A stretch of 64,000 nt of DNA from Microbispora sp. H13382 (GCF_014161445.1 NZ_JABBXA010000010.1:235210-299209); one strand, 5' to 3'. Numbered from the stretch's first letter, positions 15,963 to 24,240 are shown. The notes: generated by a model from the letters alone, not told the origin. A program made the numbers and translations.

Positions 15963-15987
15963 ATGACTACTTACCGTTAGTAGTCAT
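15963..15987. promoter_or_regulatory. perfect 9-bp inverted repeat upstream of the prenyltransferase operon
   Basis: ATGACTACT and AGTAGTCAT are separated by TACCGTT. The site is AT-richer than its surroundings and 73-97 bp from the prenyltransferase start, as expected for a repressor operator. The rest of the gap from 15891 to 16198 shows no gene. Confidence 0.5.
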
Positions 15988-16198
15988 GATCCTTACCCTG
16001 GGTGCCGGGCGAGGGGATTCGGGTGCCGTCCCTGTGAGTGGGTCCGGGTTGTCGCAGGTAAAGACGTGTTTTGTCCCGTTTACACCATTCTGGTGGTGTG
16101 TGTACCTTTAGGGCACACGGTTTGGGGTACCGACCGGCCTCCGGTGCCGTATCCCTTGCCGTGTCGTTGCCCGGTCCGCGCGGTGCCATGACCGTGCG

Positions 16199-16322
16199 GC
16201 CGCCGAATCCGCGATCTGCGGAGCCGGGGACCCACTTCTCTCCGGGGTGAATCGGGAGCAGCCCCCAGATGCGCTCGTAGGGCACTTCCTGCCCGAACCC
16301 GTCAGCTAACCCGGTAGGCGGC
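16199..16322 (+). promoter_or_regulatory. ydaO/yuaA-type c-di-AMP riboswitch
   Basis: The conserved core is readable: GGAGCCGGGGACCCA (from 16220), GGGGTGAATCGG, then AGGGCACTTCCTGCCCGAA and CCCGTCAGCTAACCCGGTA. The outer stem pairs GCCGCC (16199-16204) with GGCGGC (16317-16322). This matches the actinobacterial ydaO class, which binds cyclic di-AMP and usually turns off expression of cell-wall hydrolase or transport genes. It ends 25 bp before the start of a secreted GH25 muramidase, a typical target. Confidence 0.9.
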
Positions 16323-16347
16323 ATGGAAGCAAGGAGTCAACCCCGAC

Positions 16348-17070
16348 ATGTCCACCCACCGCCCCTCCCTCGGTCGCCGGCCCTCCGGCCGGCGCCTGCG
16401 CTCCGCCCTCGCGGCGGCGACCCTCGCGGTTTCGGCCGCCACGGCCGGCGTCACGGCGGCCGTCGTCCTGCCCGCTCCGGCCTACGCCAACCCGCACACG
16501 TACGGCCAGGACGTCTCCGGCTACGAGGCCGACCACGACTGGATGAACAGCCGTGCGCAGTTCGGCTTCATCAAGGCGACCGAGGGCACGTCCTGGGTCG
16601 ACTCGTCCTTCCCCCGGCACTGGCGTGAGCTGGACAAGAAGGGCATCGTCCGCGGCGTCTACCACTACGGTCATCCCAAGAACGACCCCATCGCCGAGGC
16701 CGACCACTTCCTCGACGTGGTGAGCTCGCAGCCGGGCAAGCCCGGCGACATCCTGGTGCTCGACCTGGAGACCAGCGACGGCCAGTCGGTCGAGCACGTC
16801 AACGAGTGGGCCAAGGCCTGGCTGGAGTACGTGACGGCCAAGACCGGGACCAAGCCGATGTTCTACAGCGGCTGGAACTTCGCCGACAAGTACGGCCGCG
16901 GCCTCGGCGACTACCCGCTCTGGGTGGCCCACTACAGCAAGGCTCCGGGCGACATCACGCCGCCCGCCGACTGGAAGGCCTGGGCGATCCATCAGTACAC
17001 CGACTCGCCCATCGACCAGAACGTCTCCGCGCTGACGCCCGCCGAGTTGCGCGCGCTCGGCCGCCAGTAG
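16348..17070 (+). CDS. secreted GH25 muramidase (lysozyme)
   Basis: The 240-residue protein has a signal peptide (Arg-rich n-region, hydrophobic ALAAATLAVSAATAGVTAAVV, cleavage near AYA-NP at about residue 48). A GH25 domain follows. YGQDVSGYEADHDW carries the first acidic residue and LVLDLETSDG the catalytic D-x-E. IHQYTDSPIDQN closes the barrel. GH25 enzymes cut the beta-1,4 bond between MurNAc and GlcNAc in peptidoglycan outside the cell. AAGGAG lies 11 bp before the ATG. The riboswitch immediately upstream implies control by c-di-AMP, consistent with wall and osmotic homeostasis. Confidence 0.92.
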   Translation: MSTHRPSLGRRPSGRRLRSALAAATLAVSAATAGVTAAVVLPAPAYANPHTYGQDVSGYEADHDWMNSRAQFGFIKATEGTSWVDSSFPRHWRELDKKGIVRGVYHYGHPKNDPIAEADHFLDVVSSQPGKPGDILVLDLETSDGQSVEHVNEWAKAWLEYVTAKTGTKPMFYSGWNFADKYGRGLGDYPLWVAHYSKAPGDITPPADWKAWAIHQYTDSPIDQNVSALTPAELRALGRQ

Positions 17071-17072
17071 CC

Positions 17073-17113
17073 GCACGGCCCCCGGGGCGGGCGTCCCGCC
17101 CCGGGGGCCGTGC
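17073..17113. terminator. bidirectional hairpin between lysozyme and secDF
   Basis: A perfect 19-bp inverted repeat (GCACGGCCCCCGGGGCGGG, loop CGT) lies between the convergent ends of the muramidase and secDF. It has no T-tract, as is common in high-GC actinomycetes. Confidence 0.8.
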
Positions 17114-17118
17114 CGGCC

Positions 17119-19365
17119 TCAGACCACCGCGCCGGAGCCGTCGCGCCGCGCGGGCTTGACCCGCGGTGCGGCGGGAGCCGGCGGCGGCTGACCGGAGCGC
17201 CGCTCCAGCGCGATCGCCACCGGCCCGGCCACGAACGACGACGACAGCGTGCCCACGACGATGCCGATCAGCAGGGCGACGGCGAAGTCCCGCAGCGAGT
17301 CGCCGCCGAACACCGCCAGCGCCGCCAGGATGAACAGCGCCCCGAGTCCGGTGTTGACCGTGCGCGGCGCGGTCTGCAGGATCGCGGCGTTCACCACGCG
17401 GCCGAACGGCTCGCCGCGCCGCACCGGCCACAGCTCGCGCACCCGGTCGAACAGCACGACCTTGTCGTTGACCGAGTAACCGATGATCGTGAGCATCGCG
17501 GCCAGGAACACCCCGTCGATCGGCTTGCCCAGCCAGGCGAACGTGCCGATGACGACGGCGGCGTCCACGAACAGCGCCGCCACGGCCGCCGTGCCGAACG
17601 TCCACCGGAACCGGAACGCCAGGTAGGCGAGCTGCGCGGCGAGCGCGACGGCGAGCGCGATGATCGCGTTGCGGCGCAGCTCCTCGCCCAGGCTCGGCCC
17701 GATGAGCTCGTCGCGCTGCTTGGTGACCTCGCCCACGCTCCGGTCCAGCGCCTCCTCCACGCGGACCACGTCGTCGGCGCTGATCTGCCCGGTGCGCACC
17801 GAGATCGCGTCGTCCGACCGCTGCACGACGGCCGAGGGGAACCCGGCGTCCGCCACCGCCTGCCTGGCCGCCGCGACGTCGACGGGCCTGCTCGTGCCGA
17901 ACTCCACGATCCGCCCGCCGGTGAACTCGACGCCGTAGTTCAGCCCACGGGTGACCAGCCCCGCACCCGCCAGCACGAGCAGCCCGGCCGCGACGGCGAG
18001 CCACAGCCGCCTGCCCCGCATGAGGTCCGGGTCGCGCCGGGTGAGCCAGCTCCTGACCCGGCCGATGGAGCCGATGCCGGACGCCCGCGGGCCGATCCTG
18101 CTGATCAGCATGTGGGTGAGCACCCGGGTGATCAGCATGGCCGAGACCAGCGAGGCCAGCACGCCGATGGCCAGTGTCACGCCGAAGCCCTTCACCGGTC
18201 CCGAAGCCAGCCAGAACAGCAGCCCGGCGGCGAGCAGGGTGGTGATGTTGGAGTCGGCGATCGCGCTCCAGGCGTTCTTGAACCCTCGTTCGAGGGCCGC
18301 CTTGAGGCCCCGGCGGGGCGCCTCGCCGTACTCCTCCCTGGCCCGTTCGAAGACCAGCACGTTGGCGTCCACCGCCATACCGATCGCCAGGACGAACCCG
18401 GCCAGGCCGGGCAGTGTGAGCGTGGCTCCCATGGCGACGAGCCCGGCGTAGGAGATCAGGCCGTAGCAGGCGAGCGCGACCGCGGCCAGCACGCCCACCA
18501 CCCGGTAGACGACGCCGATGAACAGCGCGGTCAGGATCACTCCGACGATGCCGGCCTTGGCGCTCGCCGCGATGGCGTCGGCGCCGAGGGTCGGGCCGAC
18601 CGTGCGCTGCTCGACCATTTCCAGCGGCACAGGGAGCGAGCCGCCCTTGACCAGCACCGCGAGGTTCTGCGCCTCCTGGGCGGTGAACGACCCGGTGATC
18701 TGCGTGGTGCCGCCGCTGATCCCCGCCTCGCAGGCGATCGACTCGTCCACCTGCGGCGAGGAGATGATCTCGTTGTCGAGGACGATGGCGACGCGGCGCT
18801 TGTGGTCGCCGGGAGGCGCGCAGGCCGCCGTCCCGGTCAGCTCCCGCCAGGGTCCGGGCTCCTTGAAGTCGATCGTGACGAACCAGCCGGGCCCCAGCTG
18901 GGGGTCGGTGCGCGCGGCGGCGTCGGTGACGCCGGCCCCGCTGAGCGCGACCGGTCCGAGCTTCAGCTTCTGGCCGCTCTCGTCGGCGATCGCGTCCTTG
19001 TCGCCGGCCTCCGCGGGACCGAGCACCGGATGGAAGTTGAGCTGGGCGGTCTTGCCGATGACCGCGGCGGCCTCGCGCGGGTCGAGCACGCCGGGCAGTT
19101 CGACGATGATCCGCTTCTCGCCGGAGCGGACCAGCGTGGGATCGACGACTCCGAGGGCGTCCGCCCGGCGCCGGAGCACGTCGAGGGCACGGTCGGTGGC
19201 GTCGGCGTCGGCCTTGACCGTGGGAGAGTCCTTCGTCTCGAAGACGAGCTGGGTGCCGCCGCGCAGGTCGAGGCCGAGGCGCGGGGCCATGGTGAGGGCG
19301 AGCAGCAATGAGGTCGCGATGACGGCGAGCGCCGCCACCGCACGCCACATGGGCGCACGGGACAT
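17119..19365 (-). CDS. secDF: fused SecD-SecF protein export membrane protein
   Basis: This is a 748-residue fusion. The SecD half has an N-terminal membrane anchor, LGLDLRGGTQLVFE (residues about 31-44), a periplasmic region with VELPGVLD, and the membrane block AIGMAVDANVLVFERAREE. The SecF half starts near residue 470 and has LNYGVEFTGGRIVEF and the block IGYSVNDKVVLFDRVREL. SecDF uses the proton gradient to help Sec-dependent export. Many actinomycetes have separate secD and secF genes near yajC/relA; a fused copy such as this is commonly an additional paralogue. A small secreted-protein gene ends 33 bp upstream and may be co-transcribed. Confidence 0.92.
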   Translation of the reverse strand: MSRAPMWRAVAALAVIATSLLLALTMAPRLGLDLRGGTQLVFETKDSPTVKADADATDRALDVLRRRADALGVVDPTLVRSGEKRIIVELPGVLDPREAAAVIGKTAQLNFHPVLGPAEAGDKDAIADESGQKLKLGPVALSGAGVTDAAARTDPQLGPGWFVTIDFKEPGPWRELTGTAACAPPGDHKRRVAIVLDNEIISSPQVDESIACEAGISGGTTQITGSFTAQEAQNLAVLVKGGSLPVPLEMVEQRTVGPTLGADAIAASAKAGIVGVILTALFIGVVYRVVGVLAAVALACYGLISYAGLVAMGATLTLPGLAGFVLAIGMAVDANVLVFERAREEYGEAPRRGLKAALERGFKNAWSAIADSNITTLLAAGLLFWLASGPVKGFGVTLAIGVLASLVSAMLITRVLTHMLISRIGPRASGIGSIGRVRSWLTRRDPDLMRGRRLWLAVAAGLLVLAGAGLVTRGLNYGVEFTGGRIVEFGTSRPVDVAAARQAVADAGFPSAVVQRSDDAISVRTGQISADDVVRVEEALDRSVGEVTKQRDELIGPSLGEELRRNAIIALAVALAAQLAYLAFRFRWTFGTAAVAALFVDAAVVIGTFAWLGKPIDGVFLAAMLTIIGYSVNDKVVLFDRVRELWPVRRGEPFGRVVNAAILQTAPRTVNTGLGALFILAALAVFGGDSLRDFAVALLIGIVVGTLSSSFVAGPVAIALERRSGQPPPAPAAPRVKPARRDGSGAVV

Positions 19366-19398
19366 GAAGCCTCCACAGGCGTACGAGTGGGAAAGGTC

Positions 19399-19857
19399 TC
19401 AGTACGCGGTGGAGGGAGGAGCGCGGGCCGGGGCGGCCCGGCGCGGGCACTGGGCGGGCGGGCCGTCGTGGTGCGGCCCGGCCCGGGTGACCCGGGTGCC
19501 GCCGCGCGGCGCCGCGGGGTTGGGCAGCACGACCGGCCCGCCGGACAGGCCTGGGCCGCCCGCGCCCGACTGGACGCGGGGCGGGTCGCCCTGGGCCGGC
19601 CGCGTCGCGTGGGCCGGGGCGCAGATCCGCGTGTCCGTGAGCCGTGCGCCGTCACGCGCCGGGGCCTGGCGGAGGGCCCCCTGGCGCAGGCCGCTCGCCG
19701 TGGCCGCCACACGACTCGTGGTGTGGGGGCCCGCGACGTGGAGACCGGCGGCGCGATGCGGCGTCTCCCACGCGGACGCGGACGCGGGCACGCCGCCGGC
19801 GGTCAGGACGATCGCGTGCAGCAGGAGCAGCAGCGCGGCGGTCAGCCTGCGTCGCAC
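19399..19857 (-). CDS. small secreted proline-rich protein of unknown function
   Basis: The GTG start at 19857 with GGGAGG about 9 bp upstream gives a 152-residue protein. It has a clear signal peptide (VRRRLTAALLLLLHAIVL, cleavage near ASA-WE). The mature part is rich in Pro, Ala, Arg and Gly with two cysteines and no recognisable domain. It precedes secDF by 33 bp on the same strand. The function is unknown. The composition could also arise from a spurious frame in GC-rich DNA, but the signal peptide and ribosome site argue for a real gene. Confidence 0.55.
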   Translation of the reverse strand: MRRRLTAALLLLLHAIVLTAGGVPASASAWETPHRAAGLHVAGPHTTSRVAATASGLRQGALRQAPARDGARLTDTRICAPAHATRPAQGDPPRVQSGAGGPGLSGGPVVLPNPAAPRGGTRVTRAGPHHDGPPAQCPRRAAPARAPPSTAY

Positions 19858-20080
19858 GATCGTTGCCTCCCTTCCGCGTTCGCCCGGTCCTCCGGCCACC
19901 GTAGCGAGTTCCGCGCGCATATGCCGCATGCCGTACGGGCGGTAACGGGAAACGCACCCGTGCGGAGGGGGCCGTCCCGCCGGAAACGGGTACACCGAAC
20001 GGATGGCGGAAACCGGGCAGGCACCGAGCGGGAGAAACGGGCGGTGGGAAACGCGGATGACCGTTTCGCGAAGGTGGGTT

Positions 20081-20458
20081 ATGGTCGGTCTCATGGCGAC
20101 CTCACGACGTGACACGTGCGGGTCCACCGCCTTCACGTTGGTGGTGGGCCTGCTGATGCTCGCCCTCGCGCTGGTCGCCTCCACCCCCGCCTGGTACGGC
20201 GGGGATCCCGCTCAGCGTACCCCGCAGGCCGCGGCCGAGGTGTGGACACCGGGGGCGTGGACGCCGCAGTCGGCGACCCTGCCCGCGGGCCCCGCCGGTC
20301 CCGAGCACCTGCCGTTCCCGTTCCGGTCGCGCGTCGCCGTGGCCGTGGCTCCCGTCTCCGCACCGGTGCCCGCCCGGAGCCACGAGGACATCGTCCTCAG
20401 CCCGCAACAGACCGGGCACCGCACCGCCGGCTCGCGCAGCCCACCACAGGTCAGGTGA
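20081..20458 (+). CDS. small membrane-anchored or secreted protein of unknown function
   Basis: From the ATG at 20081 (or 20093, same frame) the protein is about 125 residues. It has one N-terminal hydrophobic segment (FTLVVGLLMLALALVAST) and a mature part rich in Pro, Ala and Val with no known domain. GGTGGG precedes the first ATG. It is divergent from the secreted-protein gene at 19399-19857, and both have a signal-like helix followed by a disordered tail. The biological role cannot be stated. Confidence 0.5.
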   Translation: MVGLMATSRRDTCGSTAFTLVVGLLMLALALVASTPAWYGGDPAQRTPQAAAEVWTPGAWTPQSATLPAGPAGPEHLPFPFRSRVAVAVAPVSAPVPARSHEDIVLSPQQTGHRTAGSRSPPQVR

Positions 20459-20798
20459 CACGAGCTCGCTCGGAGCGCGCCGGAACCGCGGCACCGTCCC
20501 GGTCCTCGTCGTCGCGCGCCTGACCCGTACCCGGCGACACCCGCCCGGCAGGTCAGGCGACCGGCGACGCGACCTGTGACGCGTGCCGGCTTTCGCGCAT
20601 CCGCACCCCGCCGTGCCGCCGTGGCCGCCCGGCGCGCGACTGCGCGTCGTGCCCCCGGCGGTCGTCGCGGCGCGCCCTCCCGAGCAGAGCCTCCTGACCG
20701 CCGTCCCGCGGGCCTGCCCGCGTACTCGTCTCGCGCACCGGCGACCGGTGCGCCGAAGGCGCGCGCTCGCGCGCCGACATCGTCCTTCACCTGGAGTG
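20459..20798. other. 340-bp gap without a supported gene
   Basis: Open frames run into this stretch from the downstream DksA and MreB-like genes, but they have Arg/Pro-rich composition typical of shadow frames and no ribosome site. It probably holds the promoter of the 20799-22283 operon. No palindrome, repeat or RNA motif was recognised. Confidence 0.5.
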
Positions 20799-21131
20799 AT
20801 GCCGCTTATGGCAGAGATCAGGTCGCCGCGCCTCCTCTTCGAGGAGTGCCGGCGGTACACCGCGCAGCTGTCCGAACTGCGCATGCTGCTCGAGGAGCGG
20901 CTCCACGAGGCCCGGGCCGAGCTGGCCCGGGTGCGCGACCCGTACGACACGCGCGTACGGCAGGCACGGCACGACGTCGCCGCGATCGAGGCGGCGCTGG
21001 AGCGGATGGATCGGGGCCTCTACGGCACCTGCACCCGATGCGAGGCGTTCCTGCCGCTCGACCGGCTCCGGCTCGCGCCGCACGTGCAGCAGTGCGCGGC
21101 CTGCGCCGGAGAGGCCCGGATGTCGGCATGA
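20799..21131 (+). CDS. DksA/TraR-type C4 zinc-finger protein
   Basis: The 110-residue protein has a long N-terminal coiled-coil-like helix (LSELRMLLEERLHEARAELA; IEAALERMDRGLYG) and a zinc finger, CTRC and CAAC separated by 17 residues (C-X2-C-X17-C-X2-C). This is the TraR/DksA fold, whose members insert a helical tip into the RNA polymerase secondary channel or act as general stress proteins. The ATG at 20799 has GGAG 4 bp upstream. It is coupled by ATGA to an MreB-like gene and then to a second DksA-type gene, an unusual three-gene unit. Confidence 0.85.
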   Translation: MPLMAEIRSPRLLFEECRRYTAQLSELRMLLEERLHEARAELARVRDPYDTRVRQARHDVAAIEAALERMDRGLYGTCTRCEAFLPLDRLRLAPHVQQCAACAGEARMSA

Positions 21132-21958
21132 CGGTCATGACCGGCATGACCGGTGTCAACGGGAGGAGAGGCGGGGGAGCGGCCCTCGCCATCGACCTCG
21201 GGACCGCGCGGACCCGGCTGCTGCTGTCCGGCAGCACGGCGATCAAGGAGCGGCCTTCGGCGTGCGGCGATCCAGGGGCGCGCCGGTGGCCGGTGCGGCA
21301 CGGCATGGTCGCCGACATGCCCGGATGCGCGCGGCTGGTCCGCACGGCGCTGCGGGACGCCGTGACCGAGCGGCACCCGCCCCTCGAACGCGTCCTGCTC
21401 GGCGTGCCGGTCGCGGCCTCGCGGCTGGACCGGCGAGCCGCGTACGCGGCGGTCAGCAGCGCCGCCGGCTGCCGGGTGACGATCGTCGAGGAGCCGCTGG
21501 CCGCGGCGGTCGGCTGCGGCGTGGACATCGCCGACCCGAGGCCGCGGCTCCTGCTCGACGCCGGGGCGGGGATCGCCGAGGCCGTCGTCATCCGGGCCGG
21601 CGAGATCGCCGACGCGGGTGCCGTACAGGTCGCCGTGGGCGGCCCGGCGGAGGGCGCCGGCTGCCCGCCGTTCGCGCGGGAACGCGTCGTGGCGATGGTC
21701 GCCGACCTGATCGCGCGCGTTCCCGCCGCTCTACGGGCCATCGCCAGGCAGCAGGGCCTGCTGATCACGGGCGGCGGCGCCCTCGACCCGGAGCTGGCCC
21801 GCAAGCTCTGCGCGGAGCTGCGGATCACCGTCAGCCCCGCGGCCGATCCCGCCAACGCGACCGTCAGAGGGCTGGCCTTCCTGCTGGCCACGGTCGAGCA
21901 CCGCACTCCCGGCATTTCTGCCATCGGACGAGAGGACGTCGACGATGACCACCAGTGA
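21128..21958 (+). CDS. MreB/Hsp70-fold actin-like ATPase, short and divergent
   Basis: The 276-residue protein keeps the actin-fold nucleotide motifs. Phosphate-1 is ALAIDLGTARTRLLL (about 19-33), followed by VTIVEEPLAAAVGCGVDI. Phosphate-2 is LLLDAGAGIAEAVVI and the adenosine motif is LLITGGGALDPELA. MreB proteins are about 340 residues; here the segment between phosphate-2 and the adenosine motif is shortened, so polymerisation may be lost. The phosphate-2 motif reads DAGAG rather than the usual DIGGG. The start overlaps the first DksA-like stop by 4 bases, and the end overlaps the second DksA-like gene by 14. A regulatory ATPase is possible; the role is unknown. Confidence 0.78.
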   Translation: MTVMTGMTGVNGRRGGGAALAIDLGTARTRLLLSGSTAIKERPSACGDPGARRWPVRHGMVADMPGCARLVRTALRDAVTERHPPLERVLLGVPVAASRLDRRAAYAAVSSAAGCRVTIVEEPLAAAVGCGVDIADPRPRLLLDAGAGIAEAVVIRAGEIADAGAVQVAVGGPAEGAGCPPFARERVVAMVADLIARVPAALRAIARQQGLLITGGGALDPELARKLCAELRITVSPAADPANATVRGLAFLLATVEHRTPGISAIGREDVDDDHQ

Positions 21959-22283
21959 CGAGTTCACCGCCATCAGCAGGCCGCAGATGCAGGCCATGCG
22001 CGCCGACCTGGAGGAGCAGCTCCAGTGGCGTGAGGTGCAGCTGCGCGATCTGCGGGCCGCCGTCGACGGCGGCAACGACGGCGCGGCCAGGCTCGCCCTG
22101 CTCGCCGACGTCGCCGCCACCGAGCGGGCGACCGCCGAGCTGCGCAAGGCGCTGGAGCGGATCGAGGAGGGCAGCTACGGCCAGTGCGCCGACTGCGCCG
22201 CCGCCATCCCGTTCGGCCGGCTGAAGATCCGGCCCATGGCCCGCTACTGCATCACCTGCCAGCGGCGCCACGAGGCGCGCTGA
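21945..22283 (+). CDS. DksA/TraR-type C4 zinc-finger protein
   Basis: The 112-residue protein has an N-terminal helix pair (MQAMRADLEEQLQWREVQLR; TAELRKALERIEEGSYGQ) and a zinc finger CADC-X17-CITC. It is a paralogue of the protein encoded at 20799-21131 and shares the same domain order and spacing. It overlaps the MreB-like gene by 14 bases, so the three proteins are probably made in fixed ratio. In actinobacteria such short DksA-like proteins are often stress-linked, but no target can be named from the sequence. Confidence 0.88.
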   Translation: MTTSDEFTAISRPQMQAMRADLEEQLQWREVQLRDLRAAVDGGNDGAARLALLADVAATERATAELRKALERIEEGSYGQCADCAAAIPFGRLKIRPMARYCITCQRRHEAR

Positions 22284-22296
22284 CGCAGGCGCGCCC

Positions 22297-22325
22297 GCTC
22301 CGCCCCCGCACGCCGGGGGCGGAGC
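22297..22325. terminator. GC-rich hairpin between convergent genes
   Basis: GCTCCGCCCCCG pairs with CGGGGGCGGAGC across a 5-base loop. It lies between the end of the DksA operon and the stop of the minus-strand SDR gene. Confidence 0.75.
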
Positions 22326-22339
22326 GGCCCCGGGCCGGG

Positions 22340-23158
22340 TCAGGAGGCGTCGAGGTCGGGCGCCCACACGACGCCGTTGATGTGCGCGCCGCCGTCCACG
22401 AACAGCGTGTTCCCGGTCAGATAGCGCGCGTCCTCACCGCACAGGAACAGCACGACGGGCGCGATGTCCTGCTCGGGGTCGCCCATCCGGCCCATCGGGT
22501 TGGACCGGCCGGCCGCCGCCTCCAGCTCGGGGTTCCCGGCCATCCTGCGGGCGAAGGCGGCGCTCTTCGCGCCCGGGCAGACCGCGTTCACCACCACGCC
22601 GGTCGGCGCCCACTCCCGGGCCGCCGTTCGGGTGAGGGCGCGTAGCGCCTCCTTGGCCGAGTTGTACTCCAGCGTGCCCATGTGGGCGTTGACGCCGTTG
22701 AGCGAGCACATGTTGACCACGCGGCCCCAGCCCTGGCGCTTCATGTGCGGAAACGCGGCCCGCATCGCCCAGAAGGGGCCGTAGTAGCCCATCGCGAAGC
22801 CCCGGACGAGCTGTTCGTCGCTCTTGTTCTCCACCCGGCCGAGCGGCCCGGCGCTGCCCCAGGCGTTGTTGACCAGGATGTCGACGCGGTCCCACGCCTC
22901 GGCTGCGGCCTCGACCATCGCCTCGACCTGGGCCCGGTCGGTGACGTCGGTGCGGAGAAACCTGGCGTCCGCCCCGAACTCGCCGGCCAGCTCCCGCGCG
23001 GTCCGCGCGCCGGTCTCCTCGTCGATCTCCGCCACCAGCACCCGGGCGCCCTCGGCGGCGAACCGCCGCGCCACGCCCCTGCCGATCCCGTCGCCGGCCC
23101 CCGTGATGATCGCCGTACGCCCGGCCAGCCGCCCGTCGCCCATGCGCCCGCCTTCCAC
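22340..23158 (-). CDS. SDR-family oxidoreductase
   Basis: This classical short-chain dehydrogenase of about 272 residues has cofactor motif TGAGDGIGRG, the NNAW motif (LVNNAWGSAG), and catalytic Ser and Tyr-x3-Lys in NMCSLNGVNAHMGTLEYNSAK. The C-terminus ends LTGNTLFVDGGAHI. Family members oxidise or reduce hydroxyl or keto groups with NAD(P). The GTG at 23158 has AAGGAAGG about 8 bp upstream; an in-frame ATG at 23143 is the alternative. It is divergent from hsaC across a gap with a steroid-type palindrome (23220). A hydroxysteroid or hydroxyacyl-CoA dehydrogenase role is inferred from context. Confidence 0.86.
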   Translation of the reverse strand: MEGGRMGDGRLAGRTAIITGAGDGIGRGVARRFAAEGARVLVAEIDEETGARTARELAGEFGADARFLRTDVTDRAQVEAMVEAAAEAWDRVDILVNNAWGSAGPLGRVENKSDEQLVRGFAMGYYGPFWAMRAAFPHMKRQGWGRVVNMCSLNGVNAHMGTLEYNSAKEALRALTRTAAREWAPTGVVVNAVCPGAKSAAFARRMAGNPELEAAAGRSNPMGRMGDPEQDIAPVVLFLCGEDARYLTGNTLFVDGGAHINGVVWAPDLDAS

Positions 23159-23219
23159 GTGCCCACCTTCCTTTCGGCCGCCATGGTCGGCCGTACGGGC
23201 GGGCCGGCGCGGCGGGGAC

Positions 23220-23234
23220 TCTCACTGAGCGGGA
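23220..23234. promoter_or_regulatory. steroid-regulon palindrome, TCTCACTGAGCGGGA
   Basis: A good match to TCCCRSTNASYGGGA in the 160-bp divergent gap between the SDR gene and hsaC. Confidence 0.65.
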
Positions 23235-23318
23235 GGGCCGGGGCGGCCGGACGCGGGGTCTGTCACGGTGGGGATCGACGATCGGCTCCCCCCGACCGGC
23301 AGATTGGATTGAGCACAA

Positions 23319-24233
23319 GTGACGCAGATCCGAGGACTCGGCTACCTCAAGGTGCAGACGCGTGACATCGGGCGCTGGCGCGACCTCCTCATCGACGGAC
23401 TCGGCTTCGCCGAGGGGTCCGGGCCGGATCCGGACGGGCTGTACCTGCGCATGGACGAGCGCCGTGCGCGGCTCGCCGTGCTGCCCGGCGACACCGACCG
23501 GGTGCTCGCGGTCGGCTGGGAGGTGCGCGACCAGTTCGCGCTCGCCGCCGTCGGCCGCGCGGTCGAGGCGTCCGGCACGCCGGTCAAGGTGCTGTCCGAC
23601 GAGGAGTCCGCCGAGCGCGACGCCGAGGCGGTCATCGCCTTCACCGACCCCGCGGGCGTGCCCGTCGAGGTCTTCTTCGGGCCCGTGCTCGACCACAGCC
23701 CGGTCGTGACCGGTCTGGGCCAGCGCTTCGTGACCGGCGCGCAGGGGATGGGCCACGTCGTGGTGCCCACCACCGCGATGGACGAGACGGTCTCCTTCTA
23801 CACCGAGGTGCTCGGCTTCCTGCCCCGGGGCGCCATCAAGATGGGCGGTGGGAAGCCGCCGTACCGCCGGGTGCGCTTCATGGGCGTCAACCAGCGCCAC
23901 CACAGCCTCGCGATCTGCCCCGCCGGGTACGCCGGCGACCCCGGCCTGGTGCACCTGATGGTCGAGGTGGACAGCCTCGACGCGGTGGGCATGGCGCTCG
24001 ACCGGGTGCGCAAGGCGGGCTTCTCGATCTCCTCCACCCTCGGCCGGCACACCAACGACAAGATGGTGTCCTTCTACGTCCGCGCCCCCGGAGGCTGGGA
24101 CATCGAGTACGGCACCGAGGGAATGCGCGTCGACGAGACGTACTACACGGCCGAGGAGATCACCGCCGACAGCTACTGGGGCCATGACTGGTCCGGGTCC
24201 GAGCCGCTGGCCACCTTCGTCCCCAAGAAGTGA
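23319..24233 (+). CDS. hsaC: iron-dependent extradiol dioxygenase, HsaC
   Basis: The 304-residue type I extradiol dioxygenase is built from two VOC modules. Predicted Fe(II) ligands are His146 (GMGHVVVP), His212 (LVHLMVEV) and Glu263 (WDIEYGTEG), at the spacing of BphC/HsaC. The family signature YVRAPGGWDIEYG is intact. HsaC opens the catecholic ring A of 3,4-DHSA by meta-cleavage, giving the substrate of HsaD. The start is a GTG with only a weak ribosome site. It is followed after 7 bp by a flavoprotein gene and then an SDR gene, forming one operon under the palindrome at 23220. Confidence 0.92.
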   Translation: MTQIRGLGYLKVQTRDIGRWRDLLIDGLGFAEGSGPDPDGLYLRMDERRARLAVLPGDTDRVLAVGWEVRDQFALAAVGRAVEASGTPVKVLSDEESAERDAEAVIAFTDPAGVPVEVFFGPVLDHSPVVTGLGQRFVTGAQGMGHVVVPTTAMDETVSFYTEVLGFLPRGAIKMGGGKPPYRRVRFMGVNQRHHSLAICPAGYAGDPGLVHLMVEVDSLDAVGMALDRVRKAGFSISSTLGRHTNDKMVSFYVRAPGGWDIEYGTEGMRVDETYYTAEEITADSYWGHDWSGSEPLATFVPKK

Positions 24234-24240
24234 GCCGGGC

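Noticed and set aside
16955..19450. An 831-codon open frame on the minus strand and a 733-codon frame on the plus strand across secDF
   Set aside because: Both are Arg/Gly/Pro-rich alternative frames of the real secDF gene and contain no recognisable domain.
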